A stretch of DNA of 64,000 nt from Amaranthus tricolor (lineage: Eukaryota; Streptophyta; Magnoliopsida; Caryophyllales; Amaranthaceae): contig NC_080053.1 of NCBI RefSeq assembly GCF_026212465.1, positions 11,301,841 through 11,365,840 on the forward strand. The letters run 5' to 3'. The notes under the pieces were generated by a model that did no database searches, was not told the origin of the DNA, and saw nothing but the letters and a program-made list of their open reading frames with translations. Below, piece by piece: positions 34,201 through 45,881 of this stretch; the stretch's first letter is position 1, and each line of letters begins with the position of its first letter. Position numbers and translations under genes: made by a program.

Positions 34201-37200
34201 GTATTTGATGTCCCAAGACAAATTATTAAAGTCCTAAGACTAGTGCTTATTCATATTAAAGTCCCAAGACAAGTTTACTCAAACAAAAAAGTCCCAAGAC
34301 AAGTACACTAAATGCAATTAAAAACTCAACTTTACTTTTTCACTTTCTCTCTCATTTCATTTTCCCTTTCTCCCTCTTCAATTTTTACTTATTCTGTAAA
34401 AACCCTAACTTTGAAAGGGTATTTCAAAAACTAGGTATGCTTCTTCCTTTGTTTATGCCCTCGACTTTGGACACATCTGGTAAGTTTTCTTTGCTCTTTT
34501 ACATCGATCATTTCTTCCTCTTTTCTTGTCTGAGTCGCCATCATCGGAACCCGAGTCACCATCATGGGCGATCTGAGTGAAAGTGTGTATTCATCAAATA
34601 AATCAATTTAGGACAAGGGGGCTCAAATCTAATTTTGCCAAGATATTTTGTCTTATACTTTAATGTTTGAAAGTACCAAGCTAGATTCACCTCCTAGCCC
34701 TAACTCACAAATCGACATTTTATATTTTAAACCAAAATAAAGTCTAAGTAAGCACAAAAAGCATATAACACCAAAACCTACTGGCTCGATAGCTTGTAAC
34801 TTGCAAGTGTTAACCACTATAAGCTAAGTTAGGCACCAAAAGCAAATTCAAGTTCCTAGAATTCGCCCAACAAACTTCTGCTTAACTTCACAAGCATGTA
34901 ACTGGCTCATGATTCTTAATCCTAATTCCTACCCCCTCTAAAGGCACAAGACTTTTAAATCACTCAGTTGCCATTGATTAACATGAGAAAACTTTTACAT
35001 ATCACCTCATTCAAAGAATAAACTCCTATAGTACATAAACATTTGGTAACAATAACACATAATTTATAAATCTTAGTCTCTGATACCGACAAAAGTCTAA
35101 TCCGGCTGAGCATACCCCTCTTGAGAGAAAGGTACGTTTAAGAAGGTGTAATGATTAAGGATAGTTAGTTTTCTAATCAGGTGCTCTTTTCAAATTTTCA
35201 TATGTTCATTGATGGATAATAAAACCTAAAATGAAAAAGACCAAAATACAAACCTCTTCATTCTTTGGAGCATTGACGCGCACATTTAGACAACGAGAAC
35301 GAACTGCTTCAGTAACCTTAGATGAGCTATTGCAGCAAAGAATAAGCCTACATGATGAACTATACTTCTCCATAGTTCTTCGTAATGAATGTTGAGCTTC
35401 TTTGGACAATTTATCAACTTCATTAAGAACCAACACTGTTACAAACATTAGAAGTGCTTTATAAAACACAAATTACTTGAAAAGTATACAATTTTGTACC
35501 AATTAATCCTCGTTATGTTTTATAATCTTTTGAAGACATGCTACCACTACAATAAAATCAAACAAGACTAGAGCCCAAAGTACGAAATCAACCACCAATA
35601 AATCAAAATCAAGAAACACGATTCCTTTATTTTGAGGTAAATTAATGAAGGGAATTGATTAGAAGCCATGTGATATAATGTGACAGAACTGTGTCCCTAT
35701 GTTGTTTTCCTCTTCCATCACATACACCAAGAAAAGTTCACATATATGGCAATATTAGACTTATTATAATGCTCTATTAGTAATGAATAAGTCAATATCT
35801 TCTAGAAATTACACATGTATATTGTATACCGCATTTTGAAAAAGGCATTACTTTAATATAACCTCCAACACTTGAAAACCCCTACTTGGCAAAGACATAC
35901 ACAACATCATACTTATTAATTCTCATTAAATGGTTTGATGCCACTTGTTTGACTTTATTAACAAAATTTGGATATTAATAAAAACAAGACACTTATCTCT
36001 TCAAATACATATCCTATCCAAAATCGGTGTCCAAACAAAGGAAATTACATCCTTCTAATTATCTCTCATTTCTTTCCATACAATTCCCCCATTTCAAGCA
36101 AAGTGTTACTGTTTTGTATAAAATTACTATGGTTTTCTTTAATGATTGGGCATAACAAATATTATATTGATACAAGGGTGGAAGAATAAGAAACAATAAG
36201 AAAAAACCAACAAGATTATATATGAAAATCAATATTGACAAAAACAACCAGGAAAATATATACATAGACATATTCAAGTTTTACTTATTTATATTTCATA
36301 CTACACTAAATTTATTATGATAAAAATTTTAATAACTGTATTAATAGTTATAGTGTTATCTGTATATGCTATAAATATTTGAGATTTGTATTGTCTAGGA
36401 TTATATGGTGGAAGTCTAAACAAGTTAAGTTTAATGTAATGAATTGTAAAAAATAATGTACCTTATAACCATGTTTAACAAATATATTCGAGTTTAAATT
36501 ACTAATATAATAATATAATGCAAACTACAAACAATCATACTATAATACATAATAAAGATAACAATAAAGAAATATTTTGAAAGTTATAATGAATAAAATA
36601 GATGTTTATTTTCCATCAGTTTTGGTGTTAAATGATAATAAAATATACAACTTATTCTTTATGATTCTTACAAATGACATACATAAGTATGACAATTGTA
36701 ATAATTGTACTAAATTATTTTTATATGATTATATTATCTACATGTTAACACAATCAAACTATAAGAGTTATTCACTTCATATAATAATTTGATTACATTT
36801 TTAATTTTAATTAGTATATTTTTTATATATAATAGTTCTCTCGAGCCGAGGGACTCAATGACTGCAGCCTCCTTTCAAGAATAAGGTATGACGTTTTTTT
36901 ATCCCTCCCAAGACCTAATCATAATTTCAGTGGTCTTGGGTTGCCTATGGATCAAGCCCAATCAAACCAGGACCAAGACCCATTAACTTTTAGAGGACAC
37001 ATACACCGATCCGAACCTTATGGTCTGTACATATTAGACCCGAACCTAAACCCGTCGGGTTTGATTGGTCTAGGGTCCTAAACGAGTCCTAAATGGGTCT
37101 TGATTTAATTGTTCATATTAAACCTTGTATACATTATAAAAGTTTCATTAGTATTAAAATGGGTATATGAGTTGTATATAAGTTTAAATTGAGTCCAAAT

Positions 37201-39346
37201 AAATATAGAAAAAGATTTAGAACAAACTCAAAGTTGATTTTGAATTGTATAATAGGTTGGGTCTAAATTGAGTCTAGCGAGCCTGGGTGTTAAGTGGGTC
37301 TCAAAAAATTAGATCCAGACCCCATAAATAGGAGCGGATCTGGAGCAGGTTACAACAACATTTAGGCGTTAAGATAACCGTATCACTATCGTTAACGGAT
37401 CATCGTTCCGTTATAACAATAACAACCGTTATCACATGTTTAAACTATGGTTATAATGGAAAAAAGACAAATAAATGTTTGGAATAAAACTAAAGGAAAG
37501 ATGATATAAAAAGGGATATTAGAAAATGAGAAGTGTATGAATAAGATGCATAAATCCTAGACCCAACTTAGTTAATGGATAATAAAACACAATCATTCCA
37601 ACCTTTAAGCATCCTACTTTCTTGAGCATTATTAAATTCATTGTCTTCATACCATAAGCAAAATTCGATAATTTCATTACAACGACTTTAGATATTATAA
37701 TCATTCAAAACATGTAATAGACCAAATAAAGCACAAACTTGAAGGGTATGAATAACAAAATAAGGAACAAAAGCAACAAGTAATGATAATATAGAAATCA
37801 AACCACATAATGATACCAATGGGCGATGACCTGTGATTGAAATGAAATATTTAAAATTTTAACTAGCGCTTTTATGCAATAATACCTTCAACAAACTTAT
37901 CTCACCCAATGGAATTTAAATTTATGGAATAAAACCTTCAAAAATACATATTAAGGAAAATGACTTCAATTAATTTGTCCTTCAATACAATCAGTTATAG
38001 AGCTATAAACTCGTGAAGCTAACATGTGTTTTCAGATACTAGTTCATAAAGCTAAAATGTAGCAATGAACTCATGAAGACATGGGTAGTAATTCATTGAC
38101 TGATAAGTCAAAAATAAAGATATTTGACTAAATTCTTTGGAACAGATCGCAAGCTCACAACAAAGATTCTGCAATCTGCTAAGCAATTCAAGAGGTAATA
38201 TATTTTTTTTGACAAAGTACAAACAATACTCAAATTCTATAGGCAGTAGACACATGTTGGGAATTACAACTTTATTGCAAGCCTACTCATTCACTTATTC
38301 ATACAATCATCTCAGAAGGCTTTATTTTGCTTTGCAAGATGCAATAGCATAAGATGCTTTATTTTGCATTCGATGTTAAGAATGATATGCAAATTTGAAG
38401 TGGACATGAAGTTGGACATAAAATCAAGAACAAGAATATTATGAAGCTTCTTACCCTTGAATCCCCGCTTCCCTTTAGTGTCAATTGGTCGATTCCGAGC
38501 CATCTCCTTAATTATCTCTTGAACAATGTGTCTATCCTGGAATCCAACATCACTTGGGTTCATTTCTACATGATGAGTGCTGGATAGAGTTGTAAGTTCG
38601 ATTTCAATCGTTCTAGTCCCAGCCTGTATGATATAAAAAAAATAAAAAATAAAAAAGCATTAAAAATGAAAACAAATTTTAAAACGATAATTTTTGGCTT
38701 AATTCAAAACTTTTTGGTACAATTAACATACAACTATTTCCTCGAAGATATAAATATGGAACATTAATCATTCCATAGTTCAATGAAAAGCAACGAACAC
38801 AAACAAACGAGACAGAGATTAATAAAATTGCTTACATCAATCTTCCATCCTTTGTTCTCCACTTTGACCTAAAAAAGAAAAAACACATGAAAATTAAGAA
38901 AATAGAAATTAAGAACCGAACAATTATATATTTATCAGGAATAAATGAAATTCATCCAAAAAAAACAGAAGCAAGGCCCAGAAAGTAGAAATTAAGAAAA
39001 TAATTTGGAAAAATAAAAACTTAAAGGAAAAAAGAAACCTTATCAGCACTAGCGCCAAACATCTCCCTAAGAAGGGCCATAATTAGGGTTTTCTTGCCGC
39101 AACCAGGAGGTCCATAAAACAGCAAATGTGGGCAATCTTGCTCCGTTACCTGAAAATTAAGCATTTCAGAATAAAAAGATGAAACAAAATAGAGACTACA
39201 ACTAATGGAATTCAACAAATGGAAACAAACAACAAAAAAATTGAAGTAGAGAAGAAATTTACCAGTTTTTTGAGATTTTGGGCAGTATCTTGGTGGACTA
39301 TAACCTTGTCTAGGCTTTTAGGTCGATATTTGTCTACCCATAGCAT
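24809..39346 (-). CDS. RFC3: Replication factor C subunit 3 (RFC3), 11 exons, 354 aa
   Basis: Exons: 39346-39263, 39149-39039, 38868-38836, 38623-38455, 35435-35254, 33557-33421, 33308-33210, 29497-29428, 29350-29276, 26996-26951, 24867-24809. All junctions are GT-AG and the phases add up to 355 codons with stop, matching the plant RFC3 length as I know it. RFC3 is a subunit of the pentameric clamp loader that places PCNA on primed DNA in the nucleus. Visible motifs: MLWVDKYRPKSLDKV at the N-terminus, Walker A GPPGCGKKT at residues 41-49, Walker B-like VLVLNEVDKL at 133-142 (Asn in place of the first acidic residue, usual for this subunit), SRC at 179-181, and the C-terminal HWAAYYEHRMRLGQKAIFH. 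Introns 4, 5, 7, 9 and 10 exceed 1.5 kb and hold repeats. No defect was found. It is probably an active S-phase gene. Confidence 0.96.
25085..25480. repeat. Degenerate tandem repeat, unit about 60-70 bp (RFC3 intron 10)
   Basis: The phrase CGTATCACAACCATATTGTAAAGGTTGTTGAGTTTACC...GACCGAAATA recurs four to six times in diverged form, for example near 25128, 25190, 25250 and 25405. A TGCAT(A/T)GACCATGAAAT phrase appears twice (about 25293 and 25460), which suggests a higher-order repeat of about 170 bp. Confidence 0.6.
26838..26867. repeat. Poly-C then poly-A run
   Basis: Nineteen C are followed by eleven A, inside RFC3 intron 10. Length in the assembly may be unreliable. Confidence 0.95.
27660..28250. 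repeat. Two-fold repeat with AT microsatellites (RFC3 intron 9)
   Basis: A segment with CTTATAGGGTGTACATATTT, CATACTATTTACAAAAATACC and AATATGTACACCTTTTT (from about 27672) recurs from about 28018 as CTTATAGGGCGTACATATTT and onward. Each copy ends in an (AT)n run, at 27912-27946 and 28184-28245. This is probably a duplicated MITE-like sequence. Confidence 0.65.
28251..29275. other. Rest of RFC3 intron 9
   Basis: No repeat, gene or transposon end is recognised. Confidence 0.5.
30118..32470 (+). mobile_element. RTE-type LINE, heavily mutated, antisense in RFC3 intron 7
   Basis: A leader-like stretch with GATAAAGGAGGGTGAATGGTAGG and AAGTAACGCGCCAC (30170-30390) precedes GGGATCTTGGAATATTTG at 30510. 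In shifting frames this reads MGSWNICSLI then NILCLQETK, an endonuclease start, and later SVCAPQTKMEEE and EGDLNGHARV. The reverse-transcriptase part follows: RSTLVSIYKNKRDVQDFSNY, KSHTMKLWERVIDMYGK, RSTTKALHLMRQM, LHQGL and MLFADDIVF (the FADD catalytic motif, near 32140). The gene is full of stops and frameshifts. The 3' side ends in AACAATAACAATAATT, like the short repeats that end RTE elements. It is dead and old. Confidence 0.75.
33558..35253. other. RFC3 intron 5: noncoding, short repeats
   Basis: An AAGTCCCAAGACAAGT phrase recurs about three to four times between 34205 and 34315. At 33880-33970 a run of GAAACG/ACGAAAACGG motifs suggests a transposon scrap. No gene is seen. Confidence 0.45.
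35436..38454. other. RFC3 intron 4, 3.0 kb, with SINE-like scrap
   Basis: At 36838-36930 CTCGAGCCGAGGGACTC...GCAGCCTCC...GAATAAGGTATGACG resembles the 3' part of plant Au-type SINEs and RTE tails as I recall them. At about 36950-37330 many GGGTCT/AGACCC motifs suggest a hAT-type remnant. No gene is seen in the rest. Confidence 0.4.
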
Positions 39347-39349
39347 TGT

Positions 39350-39480
39350 GATTAAGCAGAAGAAGATGGAGAGGAGAGGAGAGGAGAGAAGAGGAATGGA
39401 AATCAAAAGGTTTAGAGAGGGAGAGAGGAGAGGAGAGGAGAGGAAGGCGTCAATGGCGGGAAAACGGGAAACACCGGCGA
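39350..39480 (-). promoter_or_regulatory. RFC3 proximal promoter: two E2F-type sites and a CT-rich leader
   Basis: On the minus strand TTTCCCGTTTTCCCGCC (39455-39471) holds one exact E2F-type site, TTTTCCCGCC, and one near match directly next to it, about 110-125 bp upstream of the start codon. Plant DNA-replication genes, RFC among them, are known E2F targets. Between these sites and the ATG lies a long CTCTCC-rich run (39363-39445), which is probably the 5' leader. Confidence 0.6.
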
Positions 39481-40127
39481 CTTATAGTATAGGTTTATAC
39501 TCCACTTTCACACATTTCACTACTATTTTCCTTTTTTTTACCATTAAGACAACAACTAATCTTGATTTATACTTCTAATTCTTATTTTTTTACTTGTCCC
39601 ATTTTCTTATTAGGTAAGCTTAATTGTCCCATTTTATTTTTGATGTAAATTTTTTGATCATTTTGTCCTTATGATCCTTGTGTTTTTTCAAATTTATCCC
39701 TACTTACATAATTAATCTAATTCATTAAATACTTTAACCCTAATTAATTTTCCTAACTATTCTCTCCCTTTGCTATCTAATCTTACCCTCGCAAGTGATT
39801 CACCCACCCCTCATTAGAACCCTAATGTGTCATTTCTTCATGTTCAACTCTTCATCTTCATCTTAGCTCATCTCCTTCCTCAAAACTCTTCATCTTCCTC
39901 CTCTCACTCAACCCCTTATTCAAACCCTAATTTTTACGAATCATTCATCTTCAATTGACCCTCATCTTCATTCATCTCCTTCCTCTAAATTGTTCATCTT
40001 CCTCTTCATTCATCAATTTTGTTCATGTTCATCCCCCTTTTGTTATTTGTAGATCTGGATTTATTATTATAGGTTCACCAAAATCTTGTCTTTTTTGGCT
40101 ATCTTTATCAGAGGAAAATGATTTTGT

Positions 40128-40391
40128 TGGTCCTCCAAATTTTTATTTTCGTACTATGATTATGTGCCTTCTTCTCCTATCATTTCTGTAGAAACGAATC
40201 CTAATTGGGGAAGGGAGTTGAATTCAGAGGATGAAGATATTCAAGGTATGTTTAATTTACAACTAAATCTCCCAAATATAGATGATCTTTTCCCTTCTTC
40301 AAATGAAGAATCACTTAATGATGATGATGTTCAGTTTGATTTTGATGTACATGGACCCTTCTCTCGTATGTGGTTCTATCTTTCCTTTTGA
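40128..40391 (+). other. Unrecognised open stretch with acidic residues
   Basis: Plus-strand translation reads VPSSPIISVETNPNWGRE and onward to LNLPNIDDLFPSSNEESLND, without an ATG start. It follows a CT-rich, leader-like region (39780-40050) containing several AACCCTAA motifs. It is on the opposite strand to the mariner pseudogene. It could be an exon of a lost gene or chance. Confidence 0.25.
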
Positions 40392-40849
40392 CATGTAATG
40401 ATTTTTTTTTTTTTGTTGGTTGATTTTATTCATGTTTGTAGTCTGTGATGATTTAAAGACCATTTTTGCCCTATGATATCTTATATTTGAGGGCAAAAGT
40501 TTGATTATTAGCTACTGTAAACCCTAAAATTGCTTCTTTGCCACCAATCTAGGATTTTGAGTTTATAAGGCCACCAACATTCAACTGATTTTCTTTTTAA
40601 GCCATCAATAATCTTTTAATACTTTGCTTTCCATCAAAATGTTTAGTGTTAATTAACTTGATGAGATCTAATACAAGATCTTTATACGTAAACATTTTTT
40701 TGACCTAAAATTTCCCAAAAGTGAGTATTCACAAGTAACTCAAAAGTATACTCTTGTTTGTGATATGTGCATTGTTTGCCCATCTAATATACAAAATTGT
40801 TGCTATTTTTATGCTGGTGTTTAAGTCTTCCTTCCCTTGTAAGTTTGGT

Positions 40850-42209
40850 CTATTTCATGTGTAGAATGTGATAGTCTATACCAACTAATTTTTTTATCAC
40901 CTTATTTTTACATGCTTGTAAAATGATCCAAATAAATTTCAAAGCATTTGGTTGTAAAGCCTTAAAGCACAATTAACAGTCTTAACCAATTGTGAGTAAT
41001 TGTATGTTGATTTTTTATGCTGCAATGCTTGTATAGACCTTAAATACCCTAAGTCCAAGAAATTCATGTCTAGAAATTAGAGGGCTATTGGACTAAATGA
41101 AAGCTAAACTCCTCTAACATTGCTACCTCCCTAAACCCTAAATCATCATCTAAAATGTGTGGCTTAGCTTGTTGAATGTATATTGTCTTGCTTGCTCCTT
41201 CTGGCCATTTGTTTCTTATTGATGGTAATATCTTTTGCACAATCCATATCCCTCATGTGATTCTTAGTGATTGATTGTATTGGTTTGGCCTCTCTCCTAT
41301 CTTCCTGTTCTTTGAGCTCCTCTGAGCTGGTACTTGAAATATAAAATGAAAGACTCCTATCTTTCTATCAATAATCAGTTGACCATCATTTGAAAATATT
41401 AGTCTAACCACTGCACACATGAACATGATTGTGGGCACATAGCGTTTTGGTTGAATTTTTCTATGTGGCTTTACCTTCCGAGGTGTGAAATAATATGTTG
41501 TATTTTAGTGAGGTAAAATAACTTCTCATCTATGTGAACTATGTTTGATATGTCATTAAACTTAAAGTTTGATTTTGTCATTTAGTAATGGTTTAATTGC
41601 ATTGGTGTGCTTTCAAATGAACTTTTTTTTCCATCTTCATACAGCGTTTTGACTAACACCAATGGCCCTTGCAACTGTTGTTTGACTTCTTTTTTTTTTG
41701 GCTTTTTCAAGTCTGTTGAACTTGATATCATCAAAGATGATTTCTTCCCTTGATTTCTTCCCGATCCTTTTGTTTTTTATTGGAAATGAATTTTGTTGTT
41801 GTTGTTGCTTAACTTATCCCCACATTCTTGATATGGTCTTCCTGCTGACTTTGTATTTCTTTGAAATTTCACCTATTATTCCATGTGTTGGCTTGCCTTT
41901 ATTGTTTACAAACAAAAGTAATTCATGCATGATTTGTTTCCTACTATAATTATCTAATTCTCTTGATCTTTCCATCTTAATTGAACTTGAGCTAATAAAT
42001 GTGTTTGTTGGTGGAATTAATAAATTTGATTCTCTCTTTATAAAGGGAGTTATTGAGGCAATGCTGGTTCTATTTTCTGGCGCCATTCTGAAACGTTGGG
42101 TCTGTTTTTGCTTTTTTGAAATTTGGGTTGTGTTTTGTATTGTGGCGCCAATATGAAATTTTGGTGAAATTTTCTTTGGTAAATTTTTGCTTTTGTATTG
42201 TGGCGCCAA
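40850..42209 (-). pseudogene. Mariner-like transposase, degenerate
   Basis: Minus-strand translation shows, in order, a DUF7769-like N-terminus (SRKQIMHELLLFVNNKG, IGEISKKYKVSRKTISRMWG), a second helix-turn-helix (TTVARAIGVSQNAV), then IVHIDEKLFYLTK, holding the first catalytic Asp. Next comes YVPTIMFMCAVVR, KIGVFHFIFQVPAQRSSKNR and, near 41080, SPDMNFLDLGYLRSIQAL, holding the last catalytic Asp. Order and motifs fit plant mariner-like transposases. Several frameshifts and stops make it non-functional. Three TGGCGCCA palindromes lie in its 5' part (42079, 42142 and 42202). Confidence 0.82.
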
Positions 42210-42760
42210 TGTTGTTTGGGTTTCTATTTTGGTGAATCCTTGCTTTTGATTTAGGAAAAGTTTTCAAATTATGATGGCTTTATTTTAAAATCAAATTGTT
42301 GTTTGCTTTGTAGCTAATTAATTAAATTTAAATGCTAAATGCATATTGTCTTTGTTTTTTAAATCAGAAGTCAAAGAAAGATTTAATATTCGCATGCGCA
42401 TATGGTGAGAAGGATGTTTTTTGTTTGTTGTTGTCCAAAAAACGCTGAAGAAATGAAGGAAGAATTGAAGCATTAGTTTAGTTTAATTTTTTGAATGTGT
42501 AATTTACATTATGTAATTTTAATGAAGAATATTTGTAGTGTTTTAATCAAAAATTAGATAACGTAATTTTGTAATTTTAATAAATTGGAAAGTAATCTTC
42601 AATTTTGCCTTCAAATTTATTTGAATTGAAAAAAGCTACTTTAATTAGATAAAGGAGTGAAAGATTAGTAATTATCAACTCCCTTAAAATACTTCAACTA
42701 TCACCTTTTAAGTTGTCCGCTCACAACTCTTAAAATATGTGTCCAAACCAAATGGGACAA

Positions 42761-43288
42761 ATAAAGACAATAGTGAAGACTTAATTCTCTTTAATGATAA
42801 TAATTCAAAACACATATTGACTAAACAAATAAATTAAGTAATTACATTTAGTTGTATAAGTAAGTCTAAAATCATATTTGATATACATTTGATAAGTAAT
42901 ATATATTTAAGTTCGAAGACGTTGGAATATGCTTAAAGAACTTAAGTTTATTTTAAAGTTGATTTTATAAGTCTTGAAATAAGTTTCAAAGTCTTGAAGA
43001 TATTTACATTTATAATCAGGATAATTTCGTAATTATATTTGAAATATTTTAATAGGTCAAGGTTCATTAAAATTAACTTTGATATTATTTGAAATTAAGT
43101 TTGAATATGTTATTACACGTTTTATCTTAAACGGTTTATATTTGAACTTGAATTTAAATATGTGCTTAAAGTAATTTGATGATTAAATATAGTATAAGGT
43201 ACACTCGTTTTGTTAATTATAGTACACGGCTATATTTGATATTGAATTAGTTGTTATGCAATATAGAGTTTTCTATTAATAAGATGAT
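42761..43288. other. AT-rich noncoding stretch
   Basis: Phrases such as TTTGAAATTA and TTTGAACTTGAATTTAAATA recur loosely, but no gene or element is recognised. It may be the outer part of the LTR that follows. Confidence 0.4.
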
Positions 43289-43384
43289 ATTTGAATTAAT
43301 ACTAAAAATAGAAAATGACTATTTGAATTAATACTAAAAATAGAAAATGACTATTTGAATTAATGCTAATAATAGGAATTAATT
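43289..43384. repeat. 32-bp tandem repeat, 3 copies
   Basis: Copies start at 43289, 43321 and 43353, each beginning ATTTGAATTAATACTAAAAA. The first two are identical over 32 bp and the third is diverged. Confidence 0.92.
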
Positions 43385-44225
43385 TGAATGATTATTCAAA
43401 CGTTGATAAATTTGGTTTTTGCTTAGTTTTCATTATCTTGTATAAGTACTAAAGTGGCAGCATAACATTGGATATTAAAAACAAATTACAGCACACAATG
43501 ACGAAATTATTTTAGCTGTTAGTGCACGTCAGTTTGAAGTTAACCTCAAGATCTTGAAGACAGGCGCTGAATGACCAGGTCAACAGAAAATAACGGAAAG
43601 GAGCCTTATTGTTTTCCATGATGTGTTGAGGCGTAACACTATAAATACAAGGCTTCATTTCAGAATTAAGGATACACCTCTTCTTATCTCTTTCTCTCTT
43701 GACTTAAATTTAGAAATTCTCTAAGTGTTTAAAGAGTTGTAATTCTTAATTCATCTAACTCTTACATTTGTAATAGGCTTAAGAGTTTAAAAAGAGTTAG
43801 ATTAAGTTTAATACGCCTAACCAAGAATAGTGTTCAACTTGTGAATCTCTATTGTGAGATTTGGGATTTTGCTTTTATTAAAGAGACTTGTAATACGGTT
43901 CTTCAAGGGGAAGAACGTGACGTGAGGAGATAGTGAGATCTTCTTGTTTGTATTAAAGTCGGATTAATAAAAGACGTTGAAATCCTACGGGATGAAAGAA
44001 AACCCATAGGCGGAGAGTAGGTTGGTTAGAACCGAACCTCGTTAACATATCGTGTGTTATACTTTAAAGTTTATTTTCCGCACATACGTTATTGTTTACG
44101 AATTGACTCAAAACAGTTCTAGAAAACAGTTTTGACAGACTCTTCAAATTCTTGAGACAAGCTAATAGACAAAATTTTAAATAGCCCAAACTCTCTATTC
44201 ACCCCTCTCTAGAGAGTATTCAACC
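43385..44225 (+). mobile_element. Probable solo LTR of a retrotransposon
   Basis: The region has the layout of a plant LTR: a TATAAATA box at 43640-43647, a CT-rich start region (CTCTTTCTCTCTTGAC), long noncoding transcribed sequence, and a terminal phrase CTATTCACCCCTCTCTAGAG near 44195, like the ends of several copia LTRs. No primer-binding site or coding sequence follows. The left boundary and target duplication are not resolved. Confidence 0.45.
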
Positions 44226-44430
44226 TCCTATTAATCTTCAAATAGGATGGAGTATTTTGTAAAATTTTATTTTCCATGTAAATTTTATTTATTTATTGAA
44301 TATAGCTTTTGCATACCTTTCAAAGCAAAGTTTGAATTTTAAGTTTTTTTTCGAACTACACATTTTAAAAAATTTATGCTAATTCAAAAATATTGTAAAA
44401 ATATATATATATTGTATGATAAAAAATTGA

Positions 44431-44766
44431 AAAAATTATCCTAAATAATCCTAATTGTTGCTCATTTGCTGTGAATAATCTCTACTATTGATTATTTCTA
44501 AATTACCTTACATTTGTATATTTTTGTTACAAAATTTTTTGCCACATTTTAACCGATTAGTTTTAGTACTTACCACCAAAGAGGAAGTATAAGGAGGAAG
44601 AAACAGTGAGTGTAACGGCAAGTACTACTTATAGTAGCCGATTAAAATGTGGTAAAGATTCTATCAGCAGAAAATATAGGAAAATTAAACTATTTAGAAA
44701 TAACCATTAGTAAGATTATTCACACCAAATGGACGATATGTGAGATTATTTAGGACAATTTTTTTT
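44431..44766. mobile_element. MITE with long terminal inverted repeats, about 336 bp
   Basis: AATTATCCTAAATAATC at the left pairs with GATTATTTAGGACAATT at the right. The inverted match continues through GTGAATAATCT/AGATTATTCAC and on to GCCACATTTTAACCGATTA/TAGCCGATTAAAATGTGG, so nearly the whole element can fold. Long TIRs suggest a Mutator-type MITE. No clear target duplication was found. Confidence 0.75.
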
Positions 44767-45212
44767 AAAATAACTTTCTCCCCATTTAGTTTATTGATTA
44801 TCGAATTTCATCAAGTTGCAATCTTGCTCTGTTCTTGCCTTCCAAACAGGCGGCAATCGCATGCCTACAACCGTTATCGTCCCGGTAATCGACCTTGAAC
44901 CGCAGCAACAACACTCTTGCCTGAGACGTTGGCCAAACAGCACCTACACCCCACCAATTTGGTCGACAGATTGGGGCAGGCAGCCATCTGTTTTGGTAAA
45001 CCGCAGGCATAAACCAATCACTCTTTCCTCCGATTGCTCTCTCTCGTCTAAAAGGATGAGGAGCTTTTTATCTTATTGGACAATCTCTTGATTTCTCCCT
45101 CCTGTTCTCCTTTTTCCCATAGAAATTCTAAATGTTGTTATTGGTTTTATCCTTAATTTTTCATATAATATTTCAATGTTGTATTACACTCAGTAGCTAT
45201 GAATTTAATTTA
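44767..45212. other. GC-richer island between two MITEs
   Basis: From 44810 to about 45110 base composition rises well above the surroundings. The two antiparallel open frames here give no recognisable protein, and the plus-strand frame starts with a non-ATG or internal Met only. Confidence 0.4.
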
Positions 45213-45881
45213 TGAAAAATTATCCAGAATAATTCAATGTTTTTTTGATTTTTCTACAATAATTCAAACTATTGTGATTAATTCGAACTTTGGAAAATAT
45301 TTGCCAAAAGTATATTATAGTGACCGGTAACCTTTACAGTAAGTCATTTTTACAAAAAAATTAAATTAAAATAAATCTGAAAATAAAAAATTTAATTAAA
45401 AAACCTCAAAATATAAAAAAAATTAATTACCCACATCCATGCCCCTCCACCACTCTTCCCATCTCCTTGCCCCTCCCAACCTGCCAGCACCCCCTCCCCT
45501 ACAGTCACCAGCCCAACAGTCTAACTCACCGACCACCATCGCCACCAGTCTTGTTGCGCCATCCACAATCAATCATCTACACCGACCTTTGTTTAGTTGG
45601 CTTTTGAGGTGATGAAGATGAGTGTTATTCAGTGGGGAGGAAGGATGACATGGCAGAGGCAATGTGTTAGGAAGGGTATTCTAATATTTTTTTTAATATT
45701 TTGTTATTTTTTTTATTTTTTATTTTTTTTAATTAATTTACCTATAATAACAAGTCATAATATGCACAACAATATTCTTGGGCAAGTAACCTAATAGTTT
45801 AGATTATTCATAATTAATTAATAGTTTGGATTATTGTAGAAAAATCGACTAAAGGTTGGATTATTTTAGGTAATTTTTCCT
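45213..45881. mobile_element. Related long-TIR MITE, about 669 bp
   Basis: GAAAAATTATCCAGAATAATTC at the left pairs with GGATTATTTTAGGTAATTTTTCC at the right. The match continues through TTTTTCTACAATAATTCAAAC/GTTTGGATTATTGTAGAAAAA. The centre has a C-rich stretch at 45430-45560. The right end resembles the CACTA flank at 14229 and 23176, so the same family was the CACTA target. Confidence 0.75.

Larger units (their letters stand above)
39594..42760 (-). mobile_element. Mariner-like element relic
   Basis: TTGTCCCATTTTC at 39594-39606 and its inverse AAATGGGACAA at 42750-42760 bracket a transposase pseudogene of the mariner type. GTCCCATTT is typical of mariner and Stowaway ends in plants. The outermost CTCCCTCC and the TA duplication were not seen, so the boundaries are approximate. 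Confidence 0.5.

Noticed and set aside
41698..41949. Plus-strand frame opposite the mariner pseudogene
   Set aside because: It begins without ATG and overlaps the degenerate transposase; it is a T-rich shadow.
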